Of a stretch of 62,000 nucleotides of DNA, positions 37,126-48,318 are shown in pieces. The first letter of the stretch is position 1; every line of letters begins with the position of its first letter. The position numbers and the translations under genes are program-made. This DNA is from Phoronis australis (lineage: Eukaryota; Phoronida; Phoronidae). The notes beneath the pieces are model-generated. The model had not been told where the DNA came from and searched no databases. It saw nothing but the letters and a program-made list of their open reading frames with translations. The stretch spans positions 34,108 to 96,107 of the forward strand of contig NMRA01000281.1 of NCBI GenBank assembly GCA_002633005.1, written 5' to 3'.

Positions 37126-38694
37126 TTCAACGCTCCGCGTTGCTCTTGTTGAAACAGCTTTCCAACGAAGGCTTTGAAACCGGGTGGTACTGCAGCATCA
37201 AACATTTCGAAGTCAGATATATTTGTGGGGGTGGGGACTGAGCGCATTTCTGTGACCAGTGAAGCGGTATTTTTGATGTGCCGTGTGTGAACGTGAAACT
37301 GGCTTGATCACCATGTATTTTTTCCATGATGGTGAACGAAATCGTCGAGTTTTTGACAAGCCGATGTAGAATTAGTGGCAATCGGGGGTGTTTTTTGGTG
37401 GAGATAGTCCGGAGAACGATGATGGCTAGCCACGCTAGGAACGACAATTTATTTTGATCCCTGAAACGTGGAAGAAATGTGTTAATACTTTGTGAATTGT
37501 GAGCTCTTGTATGCGGAACTACATGTACACCAGGTAGGGAAGCAAGCCAGTTTATCAAAAACAATTACCACGGACGTTTCGAAGTTGTTTTGATCAGTCA
37601 TAAGTTTATTCCGGTTGGTGTTTAAGTTAAAGAACTGAACTAAACTCGTCTACGTAAGTTAGCTGACATTAGTCAGGGTTCCGGAATTCTTATCTCTTAC
37701 GGCCCCAGAAACCCTTCATCGGGTACTGAACTAAGGTCCCGAAGCAATCGAACTTCTGCAACTAAAGTTTATTGTCCTATCGTTGGGTCGTGTTCCTGGA
37801 TTAAAACATCCGTCGAGAGTTCAACAAAATTTCACTGATTGCTACTAGATCTGTTATCTTGTCACATTATTCTCGCCGAATAATTTTATGTAATTCCATA
37901 CCCCTGTATTTATTTCGTGATGAAAAATGACGTTGTGACTGACTTTTGGACCTGACCACCTACGGTGAATCACGTGATCGGCTTCACTGAGGCAATTAAC
38001 ACGCCTCAAGTTTCAGTGTTAAAGTTCGCCAATTACTTTGTCTTAATTTGCTGCTTTCCGTTTTGACAAATTAAGCGTCTTTTTGAAAAATTAGTCATTA
38101 CAGCGATTGTCACCACCGTAAAACGTGGTTTGGAATTTTAGACCGAAAGCAAAACTGATTTTTCGACTGTTGACACAAAATTGCGTTTTTAAGCGATTGC
38201 TGTTCGGAACACGATATCTTAGGAATGAGTCTATCGATTTGAAAATTGTTTGAATTTCCTGACGCCATATTAATTCTCTCAAGTGGGAACAGCGTTTCGT
38301 TTTTTTATCCAGAGTTGTATTATTTTTAGAAAAGTGCCAATACTGAACGTATTTTTTGCGTTTAAAAGACATATTGGTGTCGGCAATGAAAAATTCCAGA
38401 TGGCGTTTTTGAGCATTCAACTTTTAAGCCGGAAATTTGATGAATAATAGTGAGAAAAAACTTTTTCCCTATCAAGAACATTTAAAATTGACATTTTGCC
38501 AAAACATTGACTAATAAAATGGCACGATGTTGTGAATGCCATGAATAGATTTGATACGACTCCCAATTTCAGAATGTAGTTTAAATGTAATTAGCGGTAC
38601 ACGTAACTTTAAGAATGACATTCAAAATACAAGAACGTCGGTAGAGACTTTGCCGCTGGATATTATCACGGTCACCGAAAACGCCGCATGACGA
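37126..38694. other. No gene recognised
   Basis: Lies between the third B element and the Penelope relic. A 145-codon minus-strand frame (37127-37564) overlaps the element end and shows no domain. Confidence 0.5.
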
Positions 38695-39790
38695 CTATCT
38701 CCCGACATGGCTGCTCAACTTAGGAGTGATGTAACGCGCGGAGAAAATGCCACCACCGAACATCAGCCGCGGAGAGAGAAGGGCCCTTACTGAACCCAAA
38801 CGCAACAAGGACATTGCCATCTTACCGGCTGACAAGGGAAAAGCCGCAGTCTTACTTGAGACAGAGGCATACAGACAGAAAATCGATGACCACTTGCCTG
38901 ATACCAATACCTACAAACCTCCAACCCTACTGACAAGTACCTTAATCAGTTAGTTAATATTCTAAGAGGCTGGAAAAGAAAGCACACCATTAATGATAGT
39001 CTATACTGGGATCTCTACCCATCCTCTGAACAGCCNACACAAACTCAGCATCCCGCTAAGAACTTTTGTATCGTGTTTTGGCAGCATTACCTATGGAGCA
39101 GCCAAATACCTTGCTAAAGTATACAGACCGCTAAGAGGGAACACCATCCATAGTGTTCTCAAGACAGTCAAGCTGTTGTCGATGAGATCTAAAGGCACCC
39201 CGTGGTAACAAGCTGGTCTCATTCGATGTTAACGCCCTGTTCACCAGTGTTCCTATGGAGTACTTACCATTATACGTGATCGTTTGAATAGGAACAACGA
39301 ACCGAAGTTTCTGTTGATCAAATTTGCCAGTTGCAGAGTTTGTGTCTCATTACTACGTACATGTACAATGTAACAATCAGATTTACCAACACTGCCACGG
39401 AGCGAGTATGGGGTCCCCAGTCTCACCAGCCCGCGTAGACATCTACATGGAGTACTTTGATAGGCAAGCTGTAGAAACTGTCCCACACCCTCTCAGTACC
39501 TTGCTGAGATATGTGAACGATGCGTTTCTTTGCTAACATCAACACCATTGACCGTCCCATTTAATTCACCATGGAACCTGAGACCGACAGCAAACTGCCA
39601 TTCCTCGATTTATGCATATTTGTCAACGATGACGGTTCCGCCAAGATTACTGTGGTCACTCATACCGATCAATACCTGAACTTTCACTCAAATCACCCGT
39701 TACAGCACAAATTCTTCTTCTTCATTACGAACAGATGGGGTAGAATTAGAGGACATTGTTATTTCTTACGTGCAAACTCCCAATGAAATT
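38695..39790 (+). mobile_element. Penelope-like element reverse transcriptase, inactive fragment
   Basis: Fragments in all three frames read in order. The conserved N-terminal block is NKDIAILPADKGKAAVL. Next come RTFVSCFGSITYGAAKYL and motif A LVSFDVNALFTSVP near 39210, then GASMGSPVSPARVDIYMEYF near 39403 and LLRYVNDAF near 39505. [15 protein letters not shown] and a HSNHPLQHK block follow. The order and wording are those of Penelope-like retroelements. Several frameshifts break the frame, and the catalytic YxDD is YVND, so the enzyme is dead. The GIY-YIG endonuclease part is absent. One unresolved base lies at 39036. Confidence 0.82.
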
Positions 39791-40412
39791 TTTACCAACT
39801 AATAATTATTAATAACGTTTATTTTAGTACTTAGACCGCCAGCACATAGCAGATACAGATAACTGTGTAATTAATATCATGAGGAGATGTGACCTAATAC
39901 ACGGAATACGATTAACTATAAAAACTTGGTGAATGAAGCGAGCTGATTTCCAAATATTTTAGAGTTCATCAAATAGATAAAGGGTCAGCCAAAGCCGTTT
40001 TTAACATAAAACAACACCAAACGTTTTTCTTAGACTTTCATACCCTGGACATTCTATAAAAACGTATCTCTCACCCTCAGTAGCGTCAGAACACACAGAA
40101 AAGAAACGCTGTTCTGCAGCTATACAAATTAAACGTGTCTGCAACTTTCGACTTTCAGTTCATGATTTGAACACAAAAATCATGCATATGAATACAGATG
40201 ACATATATAAACCAGTAAGTAAGGTGTTCCATTGACAAAAATACGACATCAATAACAACCAAAACCATGTTATTTATGAATGATAAAATGCTCCACTGCA
40301 GTTTATGATACTGCCACTGCCATGTTTTGTCTACAGTGACTCGAACTATTATCTTCCCAACGTCGCATGGCGAGTAGCACAACAAATGACCGCCAGCAAC
40401 ACCAAACAGATT
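39791..40412. other. No gene recognised; downstream of the GPCR
   Basis: About 620 bp after the GPCR stop (minus strand). It should hold the GPCR 3'UTR. The only clear AATAAA on that strand lies near 39820, next to the Penelope relic. Confidence 0.4.
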
Positions 40413-41654
40413 CTACCTTCGCTGGCCATTGAATAGCATGTGTCTTGGTTTGAAGATATTGCGCAAATTTTTTCGCAGAGTTCGATTCATGGCAACATAG
40501 ATCACAAAGTTCATAGCAGCAGAGGCAGAATATAGTCTCTGGCACACAACGTACAAATCTGTAGTGTTGTCGACAAAGTGCTCTAGAGCAAGAGGTAGGA
40601 ATCCCGGAAGCATGTAATAGATGACGTATCCAATGAAAAGTACAATTATGATCTTGAAAATTCTTGCGTCTTTACGCGGCAGGCCTACTCGTTCAGTCAC
40701 ACGACGATTGGGCCGTGATCTCGTTTTGGTCTCCTTCGTAACAGTCAACCTTTGTGGTTCGCACTCACCATGTTGCTTCGAAGTACCGGCCTCGCGAATG
40801 TCTCTTAAAGACGGACCTTTTATGTTACTCCGACCTTCTTCAAGTGATACATGTAAAAGAGTTTCCTTTGTTGAACGCTGTGAGGTCGATTGTCCTGATT
40901 GCCCTCCAGGTTCAATATCTTTAAGTACATGTATACCATTAGGGGAACCTTTTGAAACTTCAGTTGTTTTACTCATCTGTGTGAGATTGCCACGTCGGCC
41001 GAAATTGCTGTGGTCGTGGACAGTCCTAAGACTTCTGTTAACAAACCGATGCATTTTCAGATAAAAGATAGGTGTTGCAAGTACCGCTGGCCCTATAATT
41101 ACACAGTAAAATGTGATCTTCCACGGCAAATATTTTGATAAGCAAAGCATTCGGGAACCGTCGTATTGAGGGCTGTCGCCGAGAAACGTCATGGACATGA
41201 CAATAAGAGGAACAGTGAACACAAAGAGAAGCGAAATCGTGACCATTGGTTTCTTCTTCAAGCTCAGCTTGTCGTGAACAATCTGGAGGTATCTTGTCAT
41301 CGCTATTGCCAACAGCATGAGAGAGTTGAAGCTCCCCGTCAGAAAAAGTGTGTAAAACACGTACAAACATGCCGTTGAATTCTTGTACCAATCATTCGCC
41401 GCTAAAGAAGAGATAAACCACGGCATGACAAATAGACAATCATAGAGGTGAATAGCGCTCATTGTGAACACCAAGCACTCAAATACAGTTTTAAATGCTC
41501 GTTTGCGGATGAAGACGATCAAAGTAGCTAAGTGTCCGAATCCACCAGTCAGAAGCAGTAACACATTGATAGACATCGATGCGTACTTGGCTGCAACACT
41601 AACGCCTAGAGGGCTTTCGGAAGCGTTTGGGGTTGATTTCATGTAGTCCTCCAT
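40413..41654 (-). CDS. Class A (rhodopsin-like) orphan G protein-coupled receptor, intronless
   Basis: One uninterrupted frame of 413 residues from ATG 41654 (MEDYMKSTPNAS); an in-frame ATG at 41708 is a possible longer start. There are seven hydrophobic segments. TM1 is around NVLLLLTGGFGHLATLIVFI. TM2 contains HLYDCLFVMPW with the conserved Asp. TM3 ends MTRYLQI in place of DRY. TM4 is near VTISLLFVFTVPLIV and TM5 near FYCVIIGPAVLATPIFYL. TM6 is near IIIVLFIGYVIYYMLPGF. TM7 ends AAMNFVIYVAMN in place of NPxxY. Cys residues before TM3 (ACLY) and in the second extracellular loop (MLCLS) fit the usual disulfide. The third cytoplasmic loop is unusually long (about 130 residues) and basic near TM6. 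It acts at the plasma membrane; the ligand is unknown. Lack of introns is common for invertebrate GPCR expansions or retrogenes. Confidence 0.88.
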   Translation of the reverse strand: MEDYMKSTPNASESPLGVSVAAKYASMSINVLLLLTGGFGHLATLIVFIRKRAFKTVFECLVFTMSAIHLYDCLFVMPWFISSLAANDWYKNSTACLYVFYTLFLTGSFNSLMLLAIAMTRYLQIVHDKLSLKKKPMVTISLLFVFTVPLIVMSMTFLGDSPQYDGSRMLCLSKYLPWKITFYCVIIGPAVLATPIFYLKMHRFVNRSLRTVHDHSNFGRRGNLTQMSKTTEVSKGSPNGIHVLKDIEPGGQSGQSTSQRSTKETLLHVSLEEGRSNIKGPSLRDIREAGTSKQHGECEPQRLTVTKETKTRSRPNRRVTERVGLPRKDARIFKIIIVLFIGYVIYYMLPGFLPLALEHFVDNTTDLYVVCQRLYSASAAMNFVIYVAMNRTLRKNLRNIFKPRHMLFNGQRR

Positions 41655-41749
41655 CACGTAGAACGACGAAATCCAACGAGCTTCTATATACTCTGAAATT
41701 ACGTACATGTAAGCAGATAAGTACAAATGTTAGACTAAACGTTCACTGT

Positions 41750-41827
41750 ATGATACGAGCGCCAAATTTGGTCTGTAGGTCTAACTCAAAAAAGCCAAAA
41801 AATGGCGGCATTTTTCAAGATGGCAAC
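41750..41827 (+). repeat. Left inverted repeat of the 4.9-kb nested block
   Basis: atgatacgagcgccaaatttgg ... aatggcggcatttttcaagatgg is, with gaps, the reverse complement of 46540-46630. It lies just upstream of the GPCR start. Confidence 0.6.
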
Positions 41828-42289
41828 TATTTGCCAAATTCAATGTCACCTGTTCTTGCACAGCATGGGGATGTTGAGCAATTTGTTTGATTTTGATGTC
41901 AAAATATTTGTAATTTTGCATGTACAATCTAAAATTATGTTTGAATAAAGTACTGTGAACATTAGTAGCATGTTTTGCTCATTTTATTTCAAAACACCAA
42001 CGTAGAGGAAACTAACGTAGCAAATTCAGCAAGCTTGGTTAACCTTTATATTTTCTTAAATTATCTTCGCTCCTAGATTGTTTGGAATATATTTTTTTAT
42101 TCTCCCAGTTCATCATAAGCAAGAACAAAGGTCTGGGCTTCCCTTGCTTTACTTTACAATTCAATGAAATTAAAGTTAAATGTATACTTCAACAGGATTT
42201 TAGAAATACATTTAAAGAGAAAAAAACATACAAGACAATGTAGTAGTTTTTGGCTCTGAAAAGGGGAGATAGTATTTTGGAATGATAAA

Positions 42290-44240
42290 ATATCCTTACA
42301 TTGCTATTAAATTATGCATTTGTGACCTCCTGTTTCTAAATTTTTCCATTTGTAAATTTTTTGAGTAAATATATTTTTGACAGGTGTAATAACTATTAAT
42401 TTCTTTTGTTAATATAATTAAATATGGAGGTTTACCATTGAGACGTTGCTTATATAAATGGAACTCGCAAAGACACATAATTAAATTTTGAATTGGCTGC
42501 CTTCTACATCTGTTTCCAAAGAAAATTGTGAGTACATTTGTACCCAGGGAGATACTGTTTTTTCTAACCCAATCTTCAACATTGTTCCAAAATTTTGAAC
42601 AACATCACATTGTCAGTATAAGTTAAGCAAAGTCTCAGTTTCACTCTTACAAAACGTACACAAGGGGGAGTTACTGACCCCAATTTTGACAAGATAAGAG
42701 TTACAGCTGATTATCCTATGTGGCAGTCTAAATTGAAACCAAAAAAGTTTTACTTCAAGTGTAAAGTTCACAAAGTAGGCATTTTCCACCATTCAATAGT
42801 GTATGGTATAGCAAGTTCTGCCTGCCACCTCATCTCAGACATTGGTCTAAAATTGAACTTTTTGCAAAAATCTTCAAAAGATAACAAATATCCATGCTAG
42901 TCTAGTAGGTCTGAGATATAATAAACATACTTTTCAAACCATCTTCTCCAAAGAACAGTTTCTCCACCAATCAATACATTAGTGTTATACCAAATTGGTA
43001 TTTCCTTCTGATCTATTATATTAGAAAAAACATACAGAAAGTTAAATAGTTCCTTCCAAACAGGATTCTCAGTTTGAGAAGCGGCATATTTGTGGAAATA
43101 GTTCCCAGATTTTAGACACTCCAATGATATCAAATCAGTGTTTAAGAGGAGACTTAACCATGCTGTAGAATTTGTGACTTTAAGATACTACGCATCCATG
43201 TTATCAAAACTGCCTTTACAAAAGAGTAAATATCTATTATTTTAGAACCACCAGATTCATAATGTCGAATAATGGTTTTGCGACTAATTCTGTCACACTT
43301 TCCTCCCCAAATATAATTAAAAACAGTTTTTCTAAATATTTACAGAGCAGATTGTTGGGGATTGGCAAACATGACAAGACATGGATCAGTTTTGGGAGAA
43401 GAAATGATTTGACCACCGTAACTTTAAATTACCCATTTCCCGGATGTCAGTAGAAAAAACAATCTCGGGCATAGTAAACTGTGAACTATACCATTTTAAG
43501 TCCTTTTCAGAACAAACCCTTGAATTGATTTGCCTCATAGAACCTATCTAGATAAAAGTTGTTTTTTCTAAATTTGGAGTTAAATTTGTAGTTAGACCTG
43601 AATACTTCGAGAACTGGTCAAGCAGATCAAGAGAGTTTTTTAATGATCTTGCGGAACCATCAAGGATGATAGCAGTGTCATCTCCATATTGGACTAGTTT
43701 AAGTTCTTGAGATCCAATCTAGATACCTTTTATATTTTTGTTTTTCCTAAAGAGATTTCCCATAATCTCAGCACATAGTAGAAAAATATAGGGAGATGAA
43801 CGGTTTCCTTGTTTGCACCCACTACCCATTTTAAAAAATGAAAAGTTTTTCCATATTGAATTACGCAAGCCATAACTCCCTCATTAAGCCACTTTTTGAT
43901 GTTTCGGCCAAAATTAAAAAGACATGGTTTTTTGTAGGAAACAGTCGAACGCCTCAAAATCAACCAGGATCAGTAATCCAGAGATATTCAGTTGGTCAGT
44001 TGCACAGATAAGATAAAAAATTAATCGAATATTTTCTCCAATGAATCTAACAGCATTAAAGCCTTTCTGGTTTTCGTGGATCAAGCAATTTAAGACAGAC
44101 TTAACACGTTCAGCAATACAGGCTGAAATGAATTTATAATTTATATTGAGCAATGAAATTGGCCTCCAGTTTTTGAGTAGTTCCTTAGGTTTGTTAGCTT
44201 TTGGAATAATTTGTAGCCAGTTCGACATGTAATAGATGAG
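42290..44240 (-). mobile_element. 5'-truncated, decayed LINE (L1/Tx1-like reverse transcriptase)
   Basis: Reads leftward. It begins IIPKANKPKELLKNWRPISL near 44200, then IHENQKGFNAVRFIGENIRL, LVDFEAFD and the active-site block VQYGDDTAIILDGSA near 43690. After this come YIWGGKCDRISRKTI near 43290, PVWKELFNF and KYVYYISDLLD near 42900. A Cys-rich PLCTFCKSETETLLNLY end lies near 42650, and a last EFHLYKQRLNGKPPY block near 42460. Several stops and frameshifts make it inactive. There is no endonuclease or ORF1 part. The 5' break abuts the plus-strand coding relic that starts at about 44240, so the LINE probably inserted there. Confidence 0.85.
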
Positions 44241-46365
44241 ATCAGAGATGCAATGAAGTTTTTCAAGCCTGTGATGACGGTGGATCAATCAATTGGCACA
44301 ATAGCCAAGCAGGTTCAATGATGGTGGCCTGATGAGTACGGCGAGCAGAAATTTGTCATCTTGTTTGGAGGTTAACACATCAAAATGAACGAGTTACGCT
44401 CTCGGGGTTCCCTTGTTCAAGGCAGTAGGTGACAGGAGTTCTATCTGAAGCAGGTGTGGTCCCACCTGGCACAGTTGATTCATTTCTGTCAGCTGCAGGT
44501 GTCACGAAGACCTGATAAGCCCATCAGATGACACTGTGTAGCGTCTACAGGCTGTGAAGTCGGCCTAAAATGCCTACTGTATAAAGGAAGTTGTCACCTT
44601 GTTACTTGCTCTGTTGTATCTCAGCTCATAGCGCAATACGAGGAATCATAAGCGTTGAATTGTGGCCAAGCAGAAAAGCCACCACGAACAGACCGTGACC
44701 AATCAGAGAACATTCCTGGAAAAGGTACAAAGGTTGACCAGTACAATAGAGGAAATGGGAAATCAATTCGAAGAAAAAGAAACTGGAGATCTGCTGAGAC
44801 TGGACAACAAAGATGTTGCTCAAACGTGGCCGAGAAGGTGGTTACACACATCTCAATTGAGAGGGCGTACTTTGAGAAATTTATAGCAACACAGGAAAAT
44901 GAAGACACTGGCTCCTTCTATGCTCCTATCAGAAAAGACAAAGATGAACTTCTTTCACCAAGAAAGACTCCAAACTTTTGCAAAAAAGAAAGTGTTGAAG
45001 GAAGACATCCAGCTGTTCTCTAGGCTATTCATCTCCTGTCAGAGCAGAAAAATGCGGTCTTCAAGAGTATTTTTAGCCACGGGAATCAGCAATTCTCAGC
45101 GACGGCGGAAGCTCCACTTCTGCCAGAAATCACGGCTAGCTGCCATTTTTAAGCCAAGGCCACACTGCCTTGCGCAGTACCTGAAACTGATGTCATCATA
45201 ACCGTTGGCTCAGCTGAAAGTATGCCCTCGTGGAAGTTGTCCCAAAAGTTGAAGCATGGGCCATGAAATATCAGAGAACAGTTATTGTATTTGATGTTTA
45301 TTTAACATTCAGCCTGAAATCAGAAAAACTTAGAAACGTGAACATGGAGCCAGACGCGGGTCACAGGCTCTGGCAAAGTGCAACTAAACTGGCGCAGCTT
45401 CCTCTGTCATTCTGCCAACAAAATTGAACTGTTTGAATTTCTTGCTAAGATAGTAGTGGAGCTGCTCGCGGAATACCATGCCGTCATCACTAAAGATCCT
45501 GATCTCCTCAGTAGCCAACCCAAGACGAGTCTGAGTAGGATTACTCCTTGCAGTCATGAGAAAGCAGACACAAGAATCTCCTTACATGCCAGTCATGCTG
45601 TGAAGGAGGGCATGCAAAAATATCATGATAAATGCCAATGGCACAGGTGTTCTCGTGGTCGCTGTCAGTTCCTTCAAATAACTGCAAGAACCAGGACGTC
45701 GGGAATTATGGTTTACTTTGGTCAAGGCGGCAACCCCAAGTGGATTCCAGTACATGGGTTTGTTTTGACTCGTGCTCCAGAAAAGAACCGCGTGATGCTG
45801 TCCTTTCACTCCTTCAGGGGCTGAAATATCGTTTCGTCATGAATAGCAAAGGGGAAGAAGTCAGGATGGCAGACATAAGATGTGTATCCTAAATTTCCAG
45901 GGATGTTAAGCTAGTTGAGTTGCTATCCTGTGACCCTTGAAGTCCTTGACACGAAGTTGTCATTGTGATGTATGACCGGTCTAACTCGGCTGAAGCAGTT
46001 GACGATGCACGGCTAGAACTTTTTGCAAGGAAGCAAATGATGCGTGAAGCCATGCCTCTTGAACTTCTGCAGCCCTTGTTTTTTGGCGCATCAAGTATGC
46101 ATCTTATCAAGCGCAGTGTATATGGAGCCAAGCCCTGGTTCGTCAGCCCAGTGCGGAGAGTCCCGCATATTGGGGATCGAATCAAGAAGAAGACAACTGG
46201 ACAGACATCTGGTCTGCATTTTCCCCAGTAGCTTGGATTTGCCAACAGCTCACTAAGTGTCAGTGCAATACAGTGACGCGGAAGATGCAAGTGTTTAAGT
46301 CCAGCTTGAGATGCACAGCTTTGTGTAGCTCCGCGCTCACTGAATGAAACATTCATTACTAAACC
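44240..46365 (+). pseudogene. Decayed copy of a multi-copy, mobile-element-associated invertebrate protein family
   Basis: Fragments in shifting frames read in the order I know from a large uncharacterised family in corals, amphioxus and molluscs. They include PVMTVDQSIGTIAKQVQ then DEYGEQKFVILFGGL near 44330, PGTVDSFLSAAGVTKT, and QTVTNQRTFLEKVQ then EEMGNQFEEK near 44750. Later come SRLFISCQSR near 45030, the central PCSHEKADTRISLHASHAV near 45550, FGQGGNPKWIPVH, and MYDRSNSAEAVDDARLELFA near 45968. A degraded Cys-rich tail with CTALC lies near 46310. Many frameshifts and stops show it is not functional. The acidic centre could be a nuclease-like fold, but that is speculation. The N-terminal part is missing at the LINE junction. 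Confidence 0.6.
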
Positions 46366-46539
46366 GAATTACTGCTGTTGCAAAACCAGTTAAAACTTGT
46401 AAAATAGTTGTGTATGCTCGGTAAAATAACATTCGCAGCTTCTTCTAGTTGCCAAAATCATATTGTTAAATGTACAAAACGATGTTTAGGTCTAGGTCGA
46501 GGGACATCTACAAAATAAAAAACCAAGTCACCGATGGCA

Positions 46540-46630
46540 GCAATCTTGAAAAATGGCTGCCATTTTGATTTTTCAGGTGGCTAACGTGCTTTTTGAAATC
46601 TATGCGTGCCAAATTTGGTGCTTGTATCAT
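46540..46630 (-). repeat. Right inverted repeat of the 4.9-kb nested block
   Basis: gcaatcttgaaaaatggctgcc ... gtgccaaatttggtgcttgtatcat, inverted relative to 41750-41827. Identity is high at both ends, with an indel of about 12 bp in the middle. Confidence 0.6.
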
Positions 46631-46862
46631 AATTTGAACGATTTTTCGATTATTTGTTCCACTATTGCAAACAAAATTTGAAAAGTCTAAAAACCCGTAG
46701 AAGAAGAAGCATTATGACGGAATACACTCCTTGACCAGTTTCTGGTCATTCTGGTGCATTTTGAGTCAAAACATTATAATCAGAAAAAATCCCTAGATTA
46801 TCGTATCAAACGCAATAAATATGATTGTTGTTAGCGTATCGATGTAAGAGTCACAACAATGT

Positions 46863-46935
46863 GAAAGGGAAGGAAAAAGAATAAGAAAAAGATAAAGAGT
46901 AATAATAAGAATAAGAATAAGATAAAGATAAAATA
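46863..46935. repeat. Purine-rich simple repeat
   Basis: A 70-bp stretch of aagaataagaa / gataaa units on the plus strand, imperfect. Confidence 0.8.
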
Positions 46936-47329
46936 CCCATGTACGTAGAACAGTAAAACTGTGCGCAAACACGCGCAGAGTAACAAGCCAATGTTTACAT
47001 ACCTTGCTCTCTAGGAACACCTCAGATAATATAACAAATAAATGACGCACACAGACTCTAATAATACATTTATGCCAGCGATCGCTACGTGAATGTTGCA
47101 AGGTTGTTTGGACACAGAAACTCGAAATTTTCATGTAATTAGCTTTCATCCAAATAGGATCTACATGTAAGTTTCACTGCGATTATAGTGGTGTTAGGGT
47201 TTCGATATCAGAGTCTTTGGCGGCAGAAGTGAATGCTTTCCCCAAACAAGTGAGGAAATATCTCATTTTTGTAGTTAAAGTCTTCTTAATGTTGGAAATT
47301 GTCATGTGCACCCCTACGTAATTATATTC

Positions 47330-47690
47330 TGCATTCACAAGGGTACTGTTCACTTAGACTCAACTACAAATTTGCTTTTGCATTACTTCTGCAGGAAGTG
47401 CAAGTTTGTTCCTGTAGTAATTTTTTGTGCTCGTGTATTTGCGTTGACATGCCAAATAAAATGCAAAGAAAAATGCTTAGTACAATTCATTTACATACGT
47501 GTAAATGAGTCCTTGTCAACGGGCTTTAATATTCACGCGTAAATTTACCGTTGCATCACCTCTGAAGGTAATACAAGTTTCATCCTAAAGTAAATTTTTG
47601 CACGCGTTTATTTGGTGTCGCAAGATAAATATAATGCACAACTCGTGTACTTACGTGCAAACGAGTCCTTGTGAACGGACCTTTAGAGTA
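47330..47690. repeat. Diverged tandem duplication, unit about 165-195 bp
   Basis: Unit 1 (47330-47525) and unit 2 (47526-47690) share the order ttgcattacttctgcaggaa / ttgcatcacctctgaaggta, then caagttt, a ttttttgtgctcgtgtattt / tttttgcacgcgtttattt block, atgcaaag / atgcacaa, and tacgtgtaaatgagtccttg / tacgtgcaaacgagtccttg. Each unit ends gt(c/g)aacggg or gaacgga. Confidence 0.65.
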
Positions 47691-47837
47691 GTGCCGTAGT
47701 TCAACAGACAGAGTCCTAAACTGAAAACAAATAAAACGTTGTGAATGAAATTCCAGAACAAGGAATTAAAAGCTTTCTCAAAGTGTGCCAATACAAGCAC
47801 CGCTGGAATGGTACGACTGTCTGTGTAATGCGTAAAT

Positions 47838-48318
47838 TCACCTAAGTATTATCCTTATGAAACCTGCCCGAGTCAATGAGACAATGACACGAACATCATA
47901 ATCGATAATAGTTTCATTGTAAGATTTCTTGAGCAAGGAACTATTTCTCCAGTTCTCCAGGTACAGGTATTCTATAGGTTTATTCCCAGGAGGAGTGCTA
48001 GCATTAACACCTTGGTTTTGGCTTGCCAGTTGGGACCCGAGTAGATCTCTGTAATCAAACGATCTGATGAGCAAGATCCATAGGCATCTCCCACAATGTT
48101 AAAGAATTCTATTGAGAATCTATCAGCATAACCCGCGTCAAAAATTGTTATGGGATCTCCCAGAAAAACATTGTGATGGAAGTTAAATTTGTAAGATGAT
48201 ATAAACTTTAAAGATGTTTCATCACCTGAGAAGATTAACATCTCATAAAAATTCGTCTGTGGAGTCATACTGGAGTCTGTATAAAGCTCAAACTGGTCAG
48301 TTGTAAACTCGATTTTCC
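47838..48318 (-). pseudogene. Unidentified coding-like relic
   Basis: Two overlapping minus-strand frames look protein-like. The first (48268 side) has FYEMLIFSGDETSLKFISSY, FHHNVFLGDPITIFDAGY and VGDAYGSCSSDRLI. It seems to continue after a one-base shift near 48070 as RSFDYRDLLGSQLASQNQGV to YDVRVIVSLT. No family was recognised. Confidence 0.25.

Noticed and set aside
36638-37564. Long minus-strand frames over and beside the third B element
   Set aside because: They run through a non-coding repeat whose other copies do not keep the frames.
40621-41378. Plus-strand frames within the GPCR
   Set aside because: Antisense shadows of the receptor.
45889-46356. 155-codon minus-strand frame
   Set aside because: Antisense to the decayed plus-strand family relic, which gives a better explanation of the sequence.
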